NCBI GenBank assembly: GCA_946887105.1
Contig: CAMPKJ010000214.1
Span: 1-8,459 of the forward strand
Reading direction: 5' to 3'
From: an uncultured Acidobacteriota bacterium
GTDB lineage: Bacteria > Acidobacteriota > Thermoanaerobaculia > Gp7-AA8
Length of the DNA: 8,459 nucleotides
This document shows positions 5,877 through 8,459 of this stretch, piece by piece. Position 1 is the stretch's first letter, and every line of letters starts with the position of its first letter. The notes under the pieces were generated by a model. That model saw only the letters and a program-made list of their open reading frames with translations. It searched no databases and was not told where the DNA came from. The position numbers and the translations under genes are program-made.

Positions 5877-7190
5877 ATGGCGAAGGCAAAGTCGACCGTC
5901 ATCGAAATCGCGGGGATCGAAGTCACCATCACCAATCCCGACAAGATCTACTTCCCGCGCGCGGGATACACGAAGCTCGATCTGGCGCGGTACTACGCGG
6001 CGGTGGCCGATGGGGCGCTGCGCGGGATCGCCAACCGGCCGATCGTGCTGAAGCGATACGTCGACGGCGCCGAGGGAGAGCCGTTCTTCCAGAAGCGCGC
6101 GCCGGAGAACCATCCCGACTGGGTGGAGACCGTCGAGCTGCACTTCCCCTCGGGGCGTACCGCGCGCGAAGTGGTGGTGCGCAACGCCGCGCAGCTCCTC
6201 TGGATCGTCAACCTCGGATGCATCGACCTCAATCCGCATCCCGTGCGCGCCGATGATCTCGAACATCCCGATGAGCTGCGCGTCGATCTCGATCCGGGAC
6301 CGGGCGTCGGTTTCGAGGACGTGCGCCGCGTGGCCATGACCGTTCGCGACGTGCTCCGCGATCACGACCTGCGCGGCTGGCCGAAGACGTCCGGGTCACG
6401 CGGCATTCACGTCAACGTGCGCATCGAGCGGCGCTGGACGTTCGATCAGGTGCGCCGCGCCGCACTGGCCGTCGCGCGCGAAGTGGAACGGCGCGTGCCC
6501 GACATCGCCACGAGCAAGTGGTGGAAGGAAGAACGCCACGGCGTGTTCCTCGACTACAACCAGAACGCGAAGGACCGCACCGTGGCCTCGGCCTGGTCGG
6601 TGCGCCCGACTCCGGACGCGCGCGTATCGATGCCGCTGGAATGGGACGAGGTTCCGGATTGCGATCCGGCGGCATTCACGCTCGTGACGGCTCCCGCGCG
6701 TTACGCGGAACGCGGCGACGCATCCTCAGGCATCGACGAGGCGGCGGGATCGCTGGAGGCGCTCCTCGCGCTTTCTGCCGCGCACGAAGCCGAGGGACTC
6801 GGCGACGCACCATGGCCGCCGAACTACAAAAAGCAGGCCGGCGAACCGCCGCGCGTCCAACCATCCCGTGCGAAGACCGCTGCAGGAACAAGCGCGAAGA
6901 AAGGCCAGCGCCAGCCGAAGCATCCGCTGATCACGGTCGCGAAGGCGGAGCACAAGGACGAGGCTCTGGCCGGCCTCGAACGATGGAAGGCGCGCCATCC
7001 CGAAGCCGCGGCGAAGCTGGAGGTCGACGATGTGCTGGTCGATGCGATGCGCGGCCGCTCCAGCATGTGGACGCGCGTGCGCGTGAATCTCCGCAACGTC
7101 CCGGAGAACGAACGGCCGGCGGAAGAGACGCCGGATCCCGACTACGATCCCTGGCGAGGATTCGCGCCGAAGACGCGCTCCAGCTCATAA
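5877..7190 (+). CDS. Stand-alone LigD-type primase-polymerase (Prim-PolC/PolDom) with C-terminal extension
   Basis: 437-residue archaeo-eukaryotic-primase-fold polymerase that would fill short gaps, preferring ribonucleotides, during end joining or excision repair. The PolDom covers about 10-300: ITNPDKIYFPRAGYTKLDL (18-36), the metal-binding RVDLDPGPG with D137 and D139, TSGSRGIHV (171-179) and the third acidic residue D226 in FLDYNQN. A lysine/alanine/proline-rich linker (about 317-348) leads to a folded-looking tail (349-427) containing DEALAGLERWKARHP and VDAMRGRSSMWTRVRVNL. The start ATG fits the domain boundary; the frame is open upstream, but that part is antisense to the DUF420 and Nudix genes. 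There is no fused ligase or phosphoesterase domain; the ligase is encoded separately by the convergent neighbour, whose 3' end overlaps by 49 bp. Confidence 0.93.
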   Translation: MAKAKSTVIEIAGIEVTITNPDKIYFPRAGYTKLDLARYYAAVADGALRGIANRPIVLKRYVDGAEGEPFFQKRAPENHPDWVETVELHFPSGRTAREVVVRNAAQLLWIVNLGCIDLNPHPVRADDLEHPDELRVDLDPGPGVGFEDVRRVAMTVRDVLRDHDLRGWPKTSGSRGIHVNVRIERRWTFDQVRRAALAVAREVERRVPDIATSKWWKEERHGVFLDYNQNAKDRTVASAWSVRPTPDARVSMPLEWDEVPDCDPAAFTLVTAPARYAERGDASSGIDEAAGSLEALLALSAAHEAEGLGDAPWPPNYKKQAGEPPRVQPSRAKTAAGTSAKKGQRQPKHPLITVAKAEHKDEALAGLERWKARHPEAAAKLEVDDVLVDAMRGRSSMWTRVRVNLRNVPENERPAEETPDPDYDPWRGFAPKTRSSS

Positions 7191-8242
7191 GCCGGCGTGA
7201 CTTCCAGCTGATCGTAGCGGCACTCCTCCGGCGCCTTGTCCGGACGCCACCGCACGAACTGTGCGGCGTGCCGGAAACGCGTGCCCTGCATGTGGTCGTA
7301 CGCCACCTCGCACACACGCTCGGGACGCAGCGGTTCCCAGCTCAGATCCTTGCCGCGATTCCAGCGGCTCGACGCGCCGGGCAACCGCTGTCCTTCTTCA
7401 CTGCCCTGTTGCTGCGCCTCGGCCCAGTGTTGCCACGGATGCCCTTCGATCGCGTTCTCGCGCAGCGGCGCGAGCTCCTGGACGAGTTGCTTGCGCATCG
7501 CATTCGTGAACGCCGCCGTCACACCGACGTGGTGCAGCTGGCCGTTCTCGTCGTAGAGCCCGAGGAGCAGCGAGCCGACCATCGTGCCGGGACCGGACTT
7601 GTGCCAGCGGAATCCCGCCACCACGCAGTCGGCCGTGCGTGAATGCTTGACCTTGATCATGGTGCGCTCGCCGGCGCGGTACGGCGAGTCGAGCCGCTTG
7701 GCCATCACGCCGTCGAGACCCGCGCCTTCGAAGCGCAGGAACCAATCGTTGGCCAGCTCGCGATCGCGCGTCGCGGGCGAGAGATGCACGGGCCTCGACA
7801 CGTTCTCCATCACGCGCTCCAATCGCTCGCGGCGCTCGACCAGCGGCACCTCGCGCAGATCTTCGTCGCCGAGGGCGAGCAGGTCCCAGGCCACGTACGA
7901 CGCGGGCGATTGCGCGGCCAGGAGCTTCACGCGCGAAGCGGCGGGATGAATGCGCAGGAGCAGCGCCTCGAAATCGAGACCGTTCTCTCCGACGATCACG
8001 ATCTCGCCATCGAGCACGCAACGCTCCGGCAGTGCGGCGAGCAACGGCGCGACGAGCTCCGGAAAGTAGCGATTCATCGACTTCTCGTCGCGGCTCTGCA
8101 GCAGGAGCTCATCGCCATCGCGGAAGATCAGCGTGCGGAACCCGTCCCACTTCGGCTCGAACTGCCAGCCGTCGTCGCGCGGAAGCGCATCGGCGGCGCG
8201 GGACAACATCGGTGCGAGAGGCGGATCGAATGGAAGGTTCAC
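7142..8242 (-). CDS. ligC: ATP-dependent DNA ligase, LigC type
   Basis: 366-residue DNA ligase that seals nicks using ATP. The adenylation domain carries motif I EPKWDGFR with nucleophile K31, motif III LDGEIVI (78-84), motif IIIa YVAWDLLAL (116-124), motif IV GLDGVMAK (175-182) and motif V MIKVKH (195-200). An OB-fold follows (about 201-345) with ADCVVAGFRWHKSG, RWNRGKDLSWEPLRPERV and the terminal RFRHAAQFVRWRPDK. Length and sequence are closest, from memory, to mycobacterial LigC; there is no polymerase or nuclease domain as in LigD. GTG 8242 begins the protein at the usual position (MNLPFDPPLAPML) and lies nine bases after the stop of the upstream glycosyltransferase. Insertion-like residues 273-292 (AEAQQQGSEEGQRLPGASSR) form a hydrophilic loop in the OB-fold. 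It converges on the polymerase gene with a 49-bp overlap. Confidence 0.95.
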   Translation of the reverse strand: MNLPFDPPLAPMLSRAADALPRDDGWQFEPKWDGFRTLIFRDGDELLLQSRDEKSMNRYFPELVAPLLAALPERCVLDGEIVIVGENGLDFEALLLRIHPAASRVKLLAAQSPASYVAWDLLALGDEDLREVPLVERRERLERVMENVSRPVHLSPATRDRELANDWFLRFEGAGLDGVMAKRLDSPYRAGERTMIKVKHSRTADCVVAGFRWHKSGPGTMVGSLLLGLYDENGQLHHVGVTAAFTNAMRKQLVQELAPLRENAIEGHPWQHWAEAQQQGSEEGQRLPGASSRWNRGKDLSWEPLRPERVCEVAYDHMQGTRFRHAAQFVRWRPDKAPEECRYDQLEVTPAYELERVFGANPRQGS

Positions 8243-8248
8243 GACGCA

Positions 8249-8254
8249 ATGCTA
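8249..8254 (-). promoter_or_regulatory. Possible -10 box for ligC, overlapping a stop codon
   Basis: Minus-strand TAGCAT begins with the TAG stop of the upstream gene and ends six bases before the GTG of ligC, the same spacing seen before marC and the polymerase. No good -35 is visible, and ligC could instead be read from the upstream transcript. Weak evidence. Confidence 0.25.
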
Positions 8255-8459
8255 AATCATGAGGCGCAGCGTCGCTTCCGCGACCGGCCTCCAATCGTGC
8301 TGTGCCGATCTCGCGCGGTTGGACTCTCCGAGCTGCGCGAGCCGCGCACGATCGCCGGCGGCGCTTTCGAGCGCGCGCGTCAACGCATTTCCGTCGCGCG
8401 GATCGTAGACGACCGCACCGTCTTCATCGACACCGCTGCCGCTCGCGACGATGCACGCT
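8252..8459 (-). CDS. Probable group 1/GT4 glycosyltransferase, C-terminal end (partial)
   Basis: A minus-strand frame is open from the right edge to TAG at 8254-8252, giving the last 68 residues of a protein that starts outside the window. The visible part begins ACIVASGSGVDEDG, continues VVYDPRDGNALTRALES, then a helical stretch (GDRARLAQLGESNRARS) and ends WRPVAEATLRLMI. This order (SGxG loop, 'YDPxDxxALxxAL', 'R..L...R......W') is what the end of a GT-B fold glycosyltransferase of the RfaB/WcaI type looks like. The donor, acceptor and start cannot be seen. The match rests on pattern only, over a short fragment. ligC follows nine bases after the stop on the same strand. Confidence 0.6.
   Translation of the reverse strand, partial: ACIVASGSGVDEDGAVVYDPRDGNALTRALESAAGDRARLAQLGESNRARSAQHDWRPVAEATLRLMI

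Noticed and set aside
6518..7642. 374-codon plus-strand open frame across the polymerase/ligase junction
   Set aside because: Arg/Ala-rich shadow of the polymerase frame and of antisense ligC; no recognisable motif.
5877..8242. A complete Ku-LigD end-joining operon or a new defence system
   Set aside because: No Ku, phosphoesterase, nuclease effector, toxin or mobile-element gene is present. Both proteins belong to known repair families, so a new defence system is not supported.

Overview
High-GC bacterial chromosomal DNA, densely packed with genes. GTG and TTG starts are common, genes overlap by a few bases (ATGA, GTGA and TTGA junctions), and several starts lack a Shine-Dalgarno sequence but have a -10-like box just upstream. 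The gene set (AddA-type helicase-nuclease, DUF420, LigC with a stand-alone primase-polymerase) and the short interspersed repeats suit a soil-type GC-rich lineage such as Acidobacteriota. There is no rRNA or marker gene, so that assignment is only a guess.

Layout. (1) 2-1402 (+): the 3' part of an AddA/RecB-like helicase-nuclease, cut by the left edge, with a perfect palindromic repeat read in frame at 5-32. (2) 1403-1541: a gene-free spacer holding two opposed arrays of an 8-bp unit that could fold into a roughly 41-bp stem, followed by a probable promoter. (3) 1542-3748 (+): three-gene operon marC - DUF457-type membrane protein - lipid kinase. (4) 3760-5792 (-): four-gene operon read leftwards, DUF420 membrane protein - Nudix hydrolase - pdxH - arsC. 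(5) 5793-5876: divergent intergenic region with a 7-3-7 dyad. (6) 5877-7190 (+): stand-alone LigD/Prim-PolC-type polymerase. (7) 7142-8242 (-): ATP-dependent DNA ligase LigC, overlapping the polymerase tail to tail by 49 bp. (8) 8252-8459 (-): the last 68 residues of a probable glycosyltransferase, cut by the right edge.

How the genes work together. The polymerase and ligase are the clearest functional pair. Together they supply gap filling and sealing, as in mycobacterial Prim-PolC/LigC excision repair and bacterial end joining; no Ku is in the window. The AddA-like protein is a second double-strand-break enzyme but is separated from them by unrelated genes. The plus-strand operon is membrane- and lipid-related. 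The minus-strand operon is a mix of housekeeping genes (oxidase-related DUF420, Nudix, PLP biosynthesis, arsenate reduction).

I see no transposase, integrase, CRISPR array, tRNA, rRNA or riboswitch, and no convincing new multigene system. The most unusual signals are non-coding or architectural: the opposed 8-mer arrays, the in-frame palindrome, the repeated six-base spacing between -10-like boxes and start codons, and the overlapping polymerase/ligase pair.
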